The position numbers and the translations under genes were made by a program. From assembly GCA_023416575.1 (NCBI GenBank), contig JAEZHL010000198.1, forward strand, positions 1-16,667: 16,667 bases of DNA. The letters are read 5' to 3'. Positions 7,551-13,893 of the stretch are shown piece by piece. Within the stretch, counting starts at the first letter, position 1. Every line of letters begins with the position of its first letter. The notes under the pieces are model-generated. The model did no database searches and was not told where the DNA came from. It saw only the letters and a program-made list of their open reading frames with translations. This DNA is from Pseudomonadota bacterium. GTDB lineage: Bacteria; Pseudomonadota; Alphaproteobacteria; Rhizobiales; Hyphomicrobiaceae.

Positions 7551-7961
7551 ATGAGCGAGGCAGTGCGGAAAACCGAGCTGCGCCAAGGCGCCGGCGGACG
7601 CGCGGTGCATGATGCCGGCGGCCTCGAGTTCGGCCCCATCGACCGCGCCGAGCACGATCTGGCGCTCTGGGAAAAGCGGGTCGACGCCATGCTGATCCTG
7701 CTCGTCGGGCCGAAGAAGGGCGCCTTCAAGATCGACGCCATGCGCAGGGTCATCGAGGATTACGGCCAGCAGGAATACGACGCGACCACCTATTACGAGA
7801 AGTGGATCCGCGCCGTCCGCAACCTGCTCGTCGAGCAGGAGATCGTCACGAAGGCCGAGGTGGAAGCCAAGATCGCGGCGGTGGAGCGGGCATTCGAGGC
7901 TTCCGGCCGCCAGCTTGCTGGCGGCAGCGTGCCCTGGGATACGACGGAGGCGCCGGTTTGA
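7551..7961 (+). CDS. nitrile hydratase beta N-terminal-half protein / thiocyanate hydrolase beta (ScnB)-like subunit
   Basis: A 136-aa protein matching only the N-terminal half of a nitrile hydratase beta subunit: the HDAGGLEFGPI opening, LALWEKRVDAML (W40, R43), IDAMRRVIEDYGQQEY, YYEKWIRAVRNLLVEQ (YYEKW 81-85) and a helical tail. In ordinary nitrile hydratases this is fused to the SH3-like half; here the second half is the next gene, as in thiocyanate hydrolase (scnB-scnA-scnC) and in toyocamycin-type three-subunit nitrile hydratases. R43 of the WEKR motif corresponds to the beta-subunit arginine that contacts the oxidised cysteines in the family. A lone activator (P14K/P15K type) also resembles this domain and is the main alternative, but the position before beta-C and alpha favours a structural subunit. 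The stop overlaps the next start. Confidence 0.8.
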   Translation: MSEAVRKTELRQGAGGRAVHDAGGLEFGPIDRAEHDLALWEKRVDAMLILLVGPKKGAFKIDAMRRVIEDYGQQEYDATTYYEKWIRAVRNLLVEQEIVTKAEVEAKIAAVERAFEASGRQLAGGSVPWDTTEAPV

Positions 7962-8284
7962 CAGCTCCTGTCCCGCGATTTCAGCCAGGCCAGCGGGTCC
8001 GCGTCGATGACCGGGGCGCGCTCGGTCATTGTCGCACGCCCTGGTATCTGCGTGGCAAGACGGGTGTCATCGCCGGCATCCAGGGCAGTTTCCACGATCC
8101 GGAAAAGCTTGCCTATCACAAGCCGGGCCTGCCACGGCAGGTGCTTTACAAGGTGCGCTTCCGGCAGGCGGACCTGTGGAGCGGATACAACGGCCACCCC
8201 GAGGATGACCTCGAGGCCGACATCTACGAGGCTTGGCTCATTGCAGCCGGCGAGGCAAGGAGTGTCAGCCATGCCGCCGCATGA
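7958..8284 (+). CDS. nitrile hydratase beta C-terminal-half (SH3-like) protein / thiocyanate hydrolase alpha (ScnA)-like subunit, TTG start
   Basis: A 108-aa protein equal to the SH3-like C-terminal half of nitrile hydratase beta. The signature GHCRTPWYLRGKTGVI lies at residues 23-38 (R26 and R32), then GSFHDPE, VLYKVRFRQADLW and the acidic ending DDLEADIYEAWL. The arginine of GHxRxPxY is the second one that hydrogen-bonds the modified cysteines of the metal site. The frame has no ATG in the right place; the TTG at 7958 overlaps the previous stop as TTGA and is preceded by GGAGG at 7946-7950 with 7-base spacing, so it is the likely start. The last 14 bases overlap the alpha-type gene. The three genes are therefore translationally coupled and probably produced in fixed ratio. 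Thiocyanate hydrolase alpha is slightly longer (about 126 aa). Confidence 0.8.
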   Translation: MTAPVPRFQPGQRVRVDDRGALGHCRTPWYLRGKTGVIAGIQGSFHDPEKLAYHKPGLPRQVLYKVRFRQADLWSGYNGHPEDDLEADIYEAWLIAAGEARSVSHAAA

Positions 8285-8978
8285 CGACCATGATCATGAC
8301 CACGACCATGATCACCACCACCACCACGACCACGCAGACGAGCACGCCCACGCCCATCCGCCGCAGCGCGATCACGATGCGGGTCCGGCCTCGCCGTATG
8401 AGGTGCTCGAGCAGGCAATACGCGAGCTGCTGATCGAGAAGGGCGTGCTGACGGCCGAAGAGATCAACGCCCAGGTCGACCTGATGGACAGCCGTTCGCC
8501 CGCGCTGGGGGCGAAGGTGGTGGCGCGGGCCTGGGTCGACCCTGCGTTCAAGGCACGCCTGCTGCAGGATACACGGGTCGCGCTGGCCGAGCTTGGCATC
8601 GACATCGGCAGCCTCGCCGAGTTCCGGACGGTCGCGAACACGCCCGAGGTGCACAACGTCGTCGTCTGCACCTTGTGCTCCTGCTATCCGAAGCTCCTGC
8701 TCGGCATTCCGCCTGCTTGGTACAAGAGCCTGGCCTATCGCTCGCGCGTGGTCGTCGATCCGCGCGGTGTGCTGGCAGAGTTCGGTCTGGAGCTTCCCGG
8801 TAGCGTCGGGGTGCGCGTGCACGACTCGACGGCGGACCTGCGCTATCTGGTGTTGCCGCTGCGGCCGGAGGGAACGGACGGTTGGAGCGAGGAGCAACTC
8901 GCGGCGATCGTCACCCGCGACTGCATGATCGGCACGGCCGTCCCCGCCGTATCGCTGGCAAGCGCCGCAGCGGAATAG
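8271..8978 (+). CDS. nitrile hydratase alpha / thiocyanate hydrolase gamma (ScnC)-like catalytic subunit, cobalt-type, His-rich N-terminus
   Basis: A 235-aa protein. The metal-site motif V132-C133-T-L-C136-S-C138 has Thr in the second place, the cobalt-type form (iron enzymes have Ser). In the family, the metal is held by the three Cys and two backbone amides, with two Cys oxidised to sulfinic and sulfenic acids. Downstream, GIPPAWYKSLAYRSRVVVDP, the PRGVL motif, DLRYLVLPLRPEGTDGWSEE and VTRDCMIGTAVP are family hallmarks. Residues 4-35 hold 15 His and about 9 Asp, a putative metal-binding leader absent from classical members. AAGGAG at 8257-8262 lies eight bases before the ATG. The reaction is hydration of a nitrile to an amide, or of thiocyanate to carbonyl sulfide and ammonia; the split beta genes and gene order favour the thiocyanate hydrolase-like type, but the substrate cannot be decided here. 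Confidence 0.88.
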   Translation: MPPHDDHDHDHDHDHHHHHDHADEHAHAHPPQRDHDAGPASPYEVLEQAIRELLIEKGVLTAEEINAQVDLMDSRSPALGAKVVARAWVDPAFKARLLQDTRVALAELGIDIGSLAEFRTVANTPEVHNVVVCTLCSCYPKLLLGIPPAWYKSLAYRSRVVVDPRGVLAEFGLELPGSVGVRVHDSTADLRYLVLPLRPEGTDGWSEEQLAAIVTRDCMIGTAVPAVSLASAAAE

Positions 8979-9038
8979 CCCTTCCTTTGCGACGCCTCGC
9001 CGGCAGCGCCTTGGCTCCGGCGAGCCGACAGGGAAGGG
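8979..9038 (+). terminator. two-tier hairpin after the hydratase operon (possible terminator or mRNA-stability element)
   Basis: Starting right after the alpha-type stop codon, CCCTTCC (8979-8985) pairs with GGAAGGG (9032-9038), and inside it CTCGCCGG (8996-9003) pairs perfectly with CCGGCGAG (9017-9024). There is no T-run after it, so it is not a textbook intrinsic terminator. It may limit read-through into the ligase gene or protect the operon mRNA 3' end. Confidence 0.45.
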
Positions 9039-9087
9039 GAGGGCCGGCGGCATTCCACTCATCGACTTGCATGGCCATATTGCCCGC

Positions 9088-10671
9088 ATGGCGAGGTTCG
9101 ACCCCGAAGATTCACGGAAGACGCTGTTTGCGGCCTTGCTCGCCGCAGCGGCGCAGTTTGGCCCCGGCCGCGTGGCGATCGAGGATGTCGACCGGCGCCC
9201 GATGACCTACCGCGGGCTGGTGCGCGCCAGTCTCGTTCTCGGCCGCAAGCTCGCCGACTTGACGCGCCGTGGCGAGAACGTTGCGGTGCTGCTGCCCAGC
9301 TCGATCGCATTGACTGCGACGATCTTCGGGCTCAACGCCTATGGCCGCGTCGTCGTCCTTCTGAACTTCACATTGGGGGTGACGAACCTCAGCTCTGCGC
9401 TGCGCACCGGCGTGGTGCGCACGCTCGTCACGTCTCGGCGCTTCGTCAAGGCGGCCAACCTCGACAGCACCATCGAAGCTCTCTCGGGCTACGAGATCTC
9501 GCCGGGCCGGAAGGTTCGGGTCGTCTACCTCGAGGATATTCGAGCGGGCATAACGGCCGTCGACAAGGGGGTGGGGGCGCTAAAGGCGGAGGCTGCAAGC
9601 CTCATGCACCGCTGGCATGGCCTCACGCCCGAGCAGCCGGCGGTAATCCTCTTCACGTCCGGAACCGAGGGGTCGCCAAAAGGCGTCGCGCTCTCGAGCC
9701 GCAACCTCGTCGCCAATAGCCAGCAGGTATTCAGGTTCGCCCAGGAAGCGCTGCGTCCGTCCGACGTGTTCCTCAATCCGCTGCCGATGTTCCATGGTTT
9801 CGGCCTCACCGCGGGGACGCTGGTGCCGCTCTTCAACGGCATGAAGACCGTGCTTTGTCCTAGTCCGCTGCGCTACCGTGAGGTGGTGAAGATGATCGAG
9901 GCGGCGCAGGCAACTCTGCTGCTCGCCACGGACACCTTCCTGCAGGGCTATGCCCGTGCCGCGGAGCCTGGGCAGCTGGCGAATGTGCGCATTGTCGTGG
10001 CCGGCGCCGAGCGGGTGAAGGAGGGGACGCGGGCGCTGTGGTCGAAGTCCGGTACGACGATCCTGGAGGGCTACGGGGTGACGGAATGTTCCCCGGTGGT
10101 CGCCGTCAATCTGCCCCGGTCGAACCGGCCGGGCACTGTTGGCCGGATCTTGCCGGCGATCGAGCATCGCCTGGCGTCGGTGCCGGGCATCAAGGATGGT
10201 GGGCGGCTTTCCCTGAAAGGACCCAACGTCATGCTCGGCTACGTGCATCCGGATGCTCCCGGCGTGATCGCGCCGCCTCCCGACGGCTGGCATGACACCG
10301 GCGACATCGTCAGCCTCGATGACGAGGGCTTTCTGACCATTCGCGGTCGCGCCCGCCGCTACGCGAAGATTGGCGGTGAGATGGTTTCCCTGGCGGCTGT
10401 CGAACTGCTTGTCTGCGGGTTATGGCCAGAGGGCAATCACGTGGTCGTCGGTGTGCCCGATCCAAGCAAGGGCGAGCAGCTGGTGCTCGTGACAGACCAG
10501 CCGGAAGTGGACCGGGAGAAGATTCAGGCGCGCATGAAGGGCGACGGGCTGCCAATGCTCTGGCTGCCGAAGTCCGTTCTTGTCGTTCCTGCCATCCCGA
10601 TGCTCGACACGGGCAAGTTCGACATGATGGCAACCCTCGAGATGGTCCGCCGCAAGCTACCATTGTTGTGA
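9088..10671 (+). CDS. AMP-dependent acyl-ACP synthetase-like ligase (stand-alone Aas C-terminal domain type)
   Basis: An ANL-superfamily adenylating enzyme of 527 aa from the ATG at 9088. The ATP-binding motif FTSGTEGSPKGVALS lies near residues 189-203, followed by LPMFHGFGLTAG, LEGYGVTECSPVVAVN, WHDTGDIVSLDDEGFLTIRGR, YAKIGGEMVSLAAVE and the end motif MLDTGKFD with the lysine expected to drive the adenylation half-reaction. The GGEMVSLAAVE form is typical of the acyl-ACP synthetase half of Aas, which activates a fatty acid and transfers it to acyl carrier protein during lysophospholipid recycling. The N-terminal PlsC-type acyltransferase domain of Aas is absent. The frame also opens at a TTG (9067) seven codons earlier; neither start has a clear ribosome binding site. 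A BT1-type MFS gene follows after 51 bp, probably in the same transcript. An acyl-CoA ligase role is the alternative. Confidence 0.82.
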   Translation: MARFDPEDSRKTLFAALLAAAAQFGPGRVAIEDVDRRPMTYRGLVRASLVLGRKLADLTRRGENVAVLLPSSIALTATIFGLNAYGRVVVLLNFTLGVTNLSSALRTGVVRTLVTSRRFVKAANLDSTIEALSGYEISPGRKVRVVYLEDIRAGITAVDKGVGALKAEAASLMHRWHGLTPEQPAVILFTSGTEGSPKGVALSSRNLVANSQQVFRFAQEALRPSDVFLNPLPMFHGFGLTAGTLVPLFNGMKTVLCPSPLRYREVVKMIEAAQATLLLATDTFLQGYARAAEPGQLANVRIVVAGAERVKEGTRALWSKSGTTILEGYGVTECSPVVAVNLPRSNRPGTVGRILPAIEHRLASVPGIKDGGRLSLKGPNVMLGYVHPDAPGVIAPPPDGWHDTGDIVSLDDEGFLTIRGRARRYAKIGGEMVSLAAVELLVCGLWPEGNHVVVGVPDPSKGEQLVLVTDQPEVDREKIQARMKGDGLPMLWLPKSVLVVPAIPMLDTGKFDMMATLEMVRRKLPLL

Positions 10672-10675
10672 AACC

Positions 10676-10698
10676 ACCCGGGTGCCGCGGCCCCGGGG
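10676..10698. repeat. cluster of three abutting 8-bp GC palindromes
   Basis: ACCCGGGT (10676-10683), GCCGCGGC (10684-10691) and CCCCGGGG (10691-10698) are each self-complementary and lie end to end in the 51-bp gap between the ligase and the MFS gene. No T-run follows. This may be a protein-binding or RNA-structure element, or chance in GC-rich DNA. Confidence 0.3.
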
Positions 10699-10722
10699 CT
10701 ATCAGGCCACTCCACGGTCGCC

Positions 10723-12234
10723 ATGGCAACTTCGAGCGATCATCGGCAGCAGGACACGGGCCAGCCGCAGGGGAGCTGGAAATCGCGGCTCGAGGCAGCT
10801 GTCGTGACGCCCATCGCGGCGTTCAGGCTCGCCTATCTTCCCCTGCTGATGGTCTACTTCGCCTACGGAGCGCTCGGCATCACCGCGACCGCCGACAGCT
10901 TCTGGGTCAAGAAGGCGCTGACGCTGACCCCGGAGGATCTTGCATCGCTGGCCGTCTGGCTGTCGCTGCCGTGGACCGTGAAAATGGTTTTCGGCGAGCT
11001 CGTGGATGCGGTGCCTCTCCTTGGGTCACAGCGGCGCATCTACGTGTTCATCGGCGCCGGGCTGGTGGCGTTGGGTCTTCTGCTGCTTGCTGGGGCAGCC
11101 GGTGGCTGGATTACGCGCGTCGAGCCGGACCAGATCTACGTCCTCGCCTCGATCCTGACCGTGACGGGGGTCGTCATCCAGGACGTGGTTGCCGACGCCA
11201 TGACCACGGAGGTGGTGCCGCGCGTCAATCCCGACGGCTCACCGCGGGACAAGGGGGACGTCGACCGCGACCTCGGGATGGTGCAGGTGCTCGGCCGGCT
11301 GGCGCTGTTTCTCGGAATCTTTTCGGTCGCCTGGCTCGGTGGCTACCTGGCGCAGATCCTCCCTTACGAAACGGTCTTCCTGATCGGACTCGCAGTGCCG
11401 CTCGTCTCGATCACGGGCGCAGTTTTCGTGCGCCTGGACGTCGCCGCGCCCCGGGCGGTCGACTGGCGGCTGCTCGGCGGAGGTCTCGCGTTCGGGATCG
11501 TGGTGACGTCGCTCGGCGTCACCGGGGTGCCTTTCAACCAGGAGATCGTCTTCATCGTCTCCATGGTCGTCATCGTCCTGATGCTGCGGCGGGTCACGAG
11601 CGCTGTCGACAGCGAAACCCGGACCCACATCTTCTATGCCGCCATCGTGATCTTCGCTTTCCGGGCCGTTCCGACAGCCGGAGCTGGATATCAGTGGTTC
11701 ACGATCGATCGCCTCGGCTTCGACGAGTCCTTCTTCGGCGTGCTGCAGCAGATCAGCGCCGGAATCGGGCTCCTGGCTGCCTGGCTGCTCTCTGACAGCA
11801 TCACCCGCCAGCCGGTCGCGCGCGTGATGCTGTGGCTGACGATCGCCGCGGCGGTACTCGCCATTCCCACGATCATTCTGGTGCACGAACTCCACCACTG
11901 GACCACCGAGGTGCTGGGGATCGGCGCCCGCCAGATCGCGATCCTGGATGCGGCTGCCCAGTCGCCGCTGGTGAACATCAGCATGATCCCGATGCTGACG
12001 CTGATCGCCGTCTACGCCCCGGCGGGGCACCGGGCGACCTGGTTCGCGCTGATGGCATCGTTGATGAACCTCGCACTCGTCGCCGGCCAGCTCATGACGA
12101 AGTACCTGAACATGATCTTCGTCGTGAACCGCGGCGCTTACCAGGAGCTGCCGATGCTGACCTGGAGCTCTGTGATCGTCGGGCTCGTGCTGCCACTTAT
12201 CGTCATTCTACGGTACGGAAACCGTATCCGCTGA
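10723..12234 (+). CDS. MFS transporter, BT1/folate-biopterin transporter-like
   Basis: A 503-aa polytopic membrane protein with about twelve hydrophobic segments. The N-terminal block LSLPWTVKMVFGELVDAVPLLGSQRRIYVFIG follows the BT1/FBT pattern (LPW.(I/V)K...G...D..P..G.RR..Y), and VIQDVVADAMTTEVV corresponds to the family's conserved DVVAD region in helix 4. The family is best known for folate and biopterin uptake in protozoa, plants and cyanobacteria; proteobacterial members have no assigned substrate that I can name. Following an acyl-ACP synthetase-like gene by 51 bp, it occupies a place comparable to LplT beside Aas in enterobacteria, although LplT belongs to a different MFS branch, so a lipid-related substrate is only a guess. 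No Shine-Dalgarno sequence is evident before the ATG at 10723, in line with possible coupling to the upstream gene. Confidence 0.72.
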   Translation: MATSSDHRQQDTGQPQGSWKSRLEAAVVTPIAAFRLAYLPLLMVYFAYGALGITATADSFWVKKALTLTPEDLASLAVWLSLPWTVKMVFGELVDAVPLLGSQRRIYVFIGAGLVALGLLLLAGAAGGWITRVEPDQIYVLASILTVTGVVIQDVVADAMTTEVVPRVNPDGSPRDKGDVDRDLGMVQVLGRLALFLGIFSVAWLGGYLAQILPYETVFLIGLAVPLVSITGAVFVRLDVAAPRAVDWRLLGGGLAFGIVVTSLGVTGVPFNQEIVFIVSMVVIVLMLRRVTSAVDSETRTHIFYAAIVIFAFRAVPTAGAGYQWFTIDRLGFDESFFGVLQQISAGIGLLAAWLLSDSITRQPVARVMLWLTIAAAVLAIPTIILVHELHHWTTEVLGIGARQIAILDAAAQSPLVNISMIPMLTLIAVYAPAGHRATWFALMASLMNLALVAGQLMTKYLNMIFVVNRGAYQELPMLTWSSVIVGLVLPLIVILRYGNRIR

Positions 12235-12442
12235 CGAAGCCGTTCACTCACTTTCGCAGTCGCGCACGCAACTCGATGAACCAATGCGCCCACTCTGCGT
12301 TTCGAGCGTGGCGTATTCGATAAGAATGGAACCGTGTCGCCCGAACCACGGCTTGAACCTAAAGCGCACGTCCGGAAGGGTTAACCTTGACCGCGCCCAA
12401 CTCCTCAGTCACGTACCCTCTCGCATGCTCGGGGGAGATGCG

Positions 12443-12664
12443 ATGCAAGCAAGACCTGCCACTTCCATGCCTGATGAAAGCGTTTCCGGCGAGCACGCGG
12501 CCACGCAGCTCGTCCATGTCCGCTCCGTGCTGAAGCGGGCGCTGCTCTGGTTCGTGCTGCTGTTCATCATGGTGACGGGTGGCGCTTGGCTCATGCATGC
12601 CGGAATCCAAGCCGAAGCCGAGCCGGCTCCGGATGAGCCGGTTATCAGCGTTCCGGCGCGCTAG
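12443..12664 (+). CDS. small single-pass membrane protein, unknown function
   Basis: A 73-aa protein that I do not recognise. Residues 1-30 are polar (MQARPATSMPDESV...). One clear membrane helix follows, ALLWFVLLFIMVTGGAWLMHAG, and then an acidic, Pro-rich tail (AEAEPAPDEPVISVPAR). GGGGGAG at 12431-12437 lies five bases before the ATG and supports this start over the longer open frame, which reaches back to an ATG at 12284 through a stretch without protein-like composition. TTGACC at 12387-12392 might be a -35 box, but no good -10 follows. It stands alone between the BT1-like transporter and rimK. Confidence 0.5.
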   Translation: MQARPATSMPDESVSGEHAATQLVHVRSVLKRALLWFVLLFIMVTGGAWLMHAGIQAEAEPAPDEPVISVPAR

Positions 12665-12900
12665 AACGCACTTGGAACTCAGTCCCGGAGCGAAGTGGGC
12701 TCTCTGAATCCGCCATCTCAGCGGCCCCCGCAGCAGCGCGGGGCCGACTCAGATTTCTCGTAACAGGTCCCTTGGTCCAACAGGCACGCTCACGCAGTCC
12801 CGGGCGGCACTGAAGCCCTTGGACTTGGGTCGAGGGCTAGCCTATCACTGCGCTCCGTGAGGTTCGACGAATTCTAAATGGGACTCCTCGGAGCCAACTC
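12665..12900. other. intergenic region upstream of rimK
   Basis: 236 bp without a credible gene. It holds the GC-rich hairpin listed separately and, near its end, GGAG at 12890-12893, seven bases before the rimK ATG. TATCAC at 12843-12848 could be a weak -10 element, but no good -35 accompanies it. Confidence 0.4.
12722..12746 (+). terminator. GC-rich hairpin, possible terminator of the small membrane protein gene
   Basis: CGGCCCC (12722-12728) pairs with GGGGCCG (12740-12746), with an inner GC/GC pair possible across a one-base bulge and a short AGCA loop region. It is followed by ACTCAGATTTCT, which is only weakly T-rich. Confidence 0.4.
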
Positions 12901-13806
12901 ATGCGTTTCGTAATGCTGGCTCGTAATCCGAACCTCTATTCGCATCGGCGGCTCGCCGAAGCGGCGCGGGATCGCGGGCACGAGATCGACATCATCAATA
13001 CACTGCACGTGCACATGAACATCACGTCGAGCCGGCCGACGCTGCGCTACGGCGGGCGCACGCTGCCGATCTACGACGCGGTGATCCCGCGCATCGGTGC
13101 CTCCGTCACCCACTACGGCCTCGCTGTCCTGCGGCAGTTCGAGATGCAGGGGGTCTATTCCCTGAACGAGAGCGTCGCCATCGGGCGTGCCCGCGACAAG
13201 CTGCGGGCATTGCAGCTGCTTGCGCGCGAGGGGATCGGCCTGCCGGTGACCGCCTTCGCGCACGGGCCCCGTAAAGCGGAGGACGTCATCAAGGAAGTCG
13301 GCGGCGCGCCGGTCATCATCAAGCTGCTCGAAGGCACGCAGGGGATCGGCGTCATCCTCGCCGAGACGGACGCCTCGGCCCAGTCGATCATCGAGGCGTT
13401 CAGCGCCGCCAACATCGACATCATGGTGCAAGAGTATATCGCCGAGGCGCGCGGGTCCGACATCCGCGCGTTCGTCGTCGGTGGCACGGTCGTCGCGGCG
13501 ATGCAGTGCACCGGCCGCAGCGGCGATTTCCGGGCGAACCTGCACCTTGGCGGCAAGGCCGTGCCGACCGAGCTCAGCGAGCAGGAGCGCACGACGGCAG
13601 CGCGGGCGGCGGAAATCATGGGTCTCAACGTCTGCGGCGTCGACATGCTGCGCTCGGCACGCGGACCCGTCGTCATGGAGGTGAACTCCTCGCCGGGGCT
13701 GCGCGGCATCGAGCAGGCGACAGGCATCGACGTCGCGAACCTCATCATCGCATTCCTGGAGCAGAGCGCGCGCCCCTACCAGACGCAGACGCGTGGCAAT
13801 GGCTGA
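12901..13806 (+). CDS. rimK: ribosomal protein S6-L-glutamate ligase RimK
   Basis: 301 aa, the same length as E. coli RimK (300) and collinear with it. Shared stretches include DAVIPRIGASVTHYG, LRQFEMQGVYSLNESVAI, RARDKLRALQLLAR, LPVTAFAHGP, the ATP-grasp loop KLLEGTQGIGVILAET (residues 141-156) and the metal-binding end VVMEVNSSPGLRGIEQATGID (E260, N262). RimK adds glutamate residues to the C-terminus of ribosomal protein S6 using ATP and acts in the cytosol. One oddity is MQCTGRSGDFRANLH at residues 201-215: E. coli RimK, as I recall it, has ERRA where this protein has QCTG (202-205), so two normally basic residues are missing. GGAG at 12890-12893 supports the start. rpe follows after about 90 bp. 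Confidence 0.92.
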   Translation: MRFVMLARNPNLYSHRRLAEAARDRGHEIDIINTLHVHMNITSSRPTLRYGGRTLPIYDAVIPRIGASVTHYGLAVLRQFEMQGVYSLNESVAIGRARDKLRALQLLAREGIGLPVTAFAHGPRKAEDVIKEVGGAPVIIKLLEGTQGIGVILAETDASAQSIIEAFSAANIDIMVQEYIAEARGSDIRAFVVGGTVVAAMQCTGRSGDFRANLHLGGKAVPTELSEQERTTAARAAEIMGLNVCGVDMLRSARGPVVMEVNSSPGLRGIEQATGIDVANLIIAFLEQSARPYQTQTRGNG

Positions 13807-13893
13807 CCTTCCCAGGCGGGGAGCAGGGTGCTATCGGCAGCGCGGATTGAATTGCCGGGCCGGGTGACGGCCACTTGGCGCAGCGCCTGCGAA

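Noticed and set aside
7802..7957. ATG at 7802 as start of the SH3-like subunit
   Set aside because: It would place 52 meaningless residues inside the preceding gene; the TTG at 7958 has a strong GGAGG and gives the family-like N-terminus.
8280..8378. CATGAC/CAC-type tandem repeat considered as a DNA repeat or CRISPR-like array
   Set aside because: It is a low-complexity stretch coding for the His/Asp leader in frame; there are no spacers and no regular unit.
10422..11795. 457-codon open frame on the + strand
   Set aside because: It overlaps the ligase end and the BT1-like transporter, and its composition is Arg/Gly-rich with no membrane or domain pattern; it is a shadow of GC-rich coding DNA.
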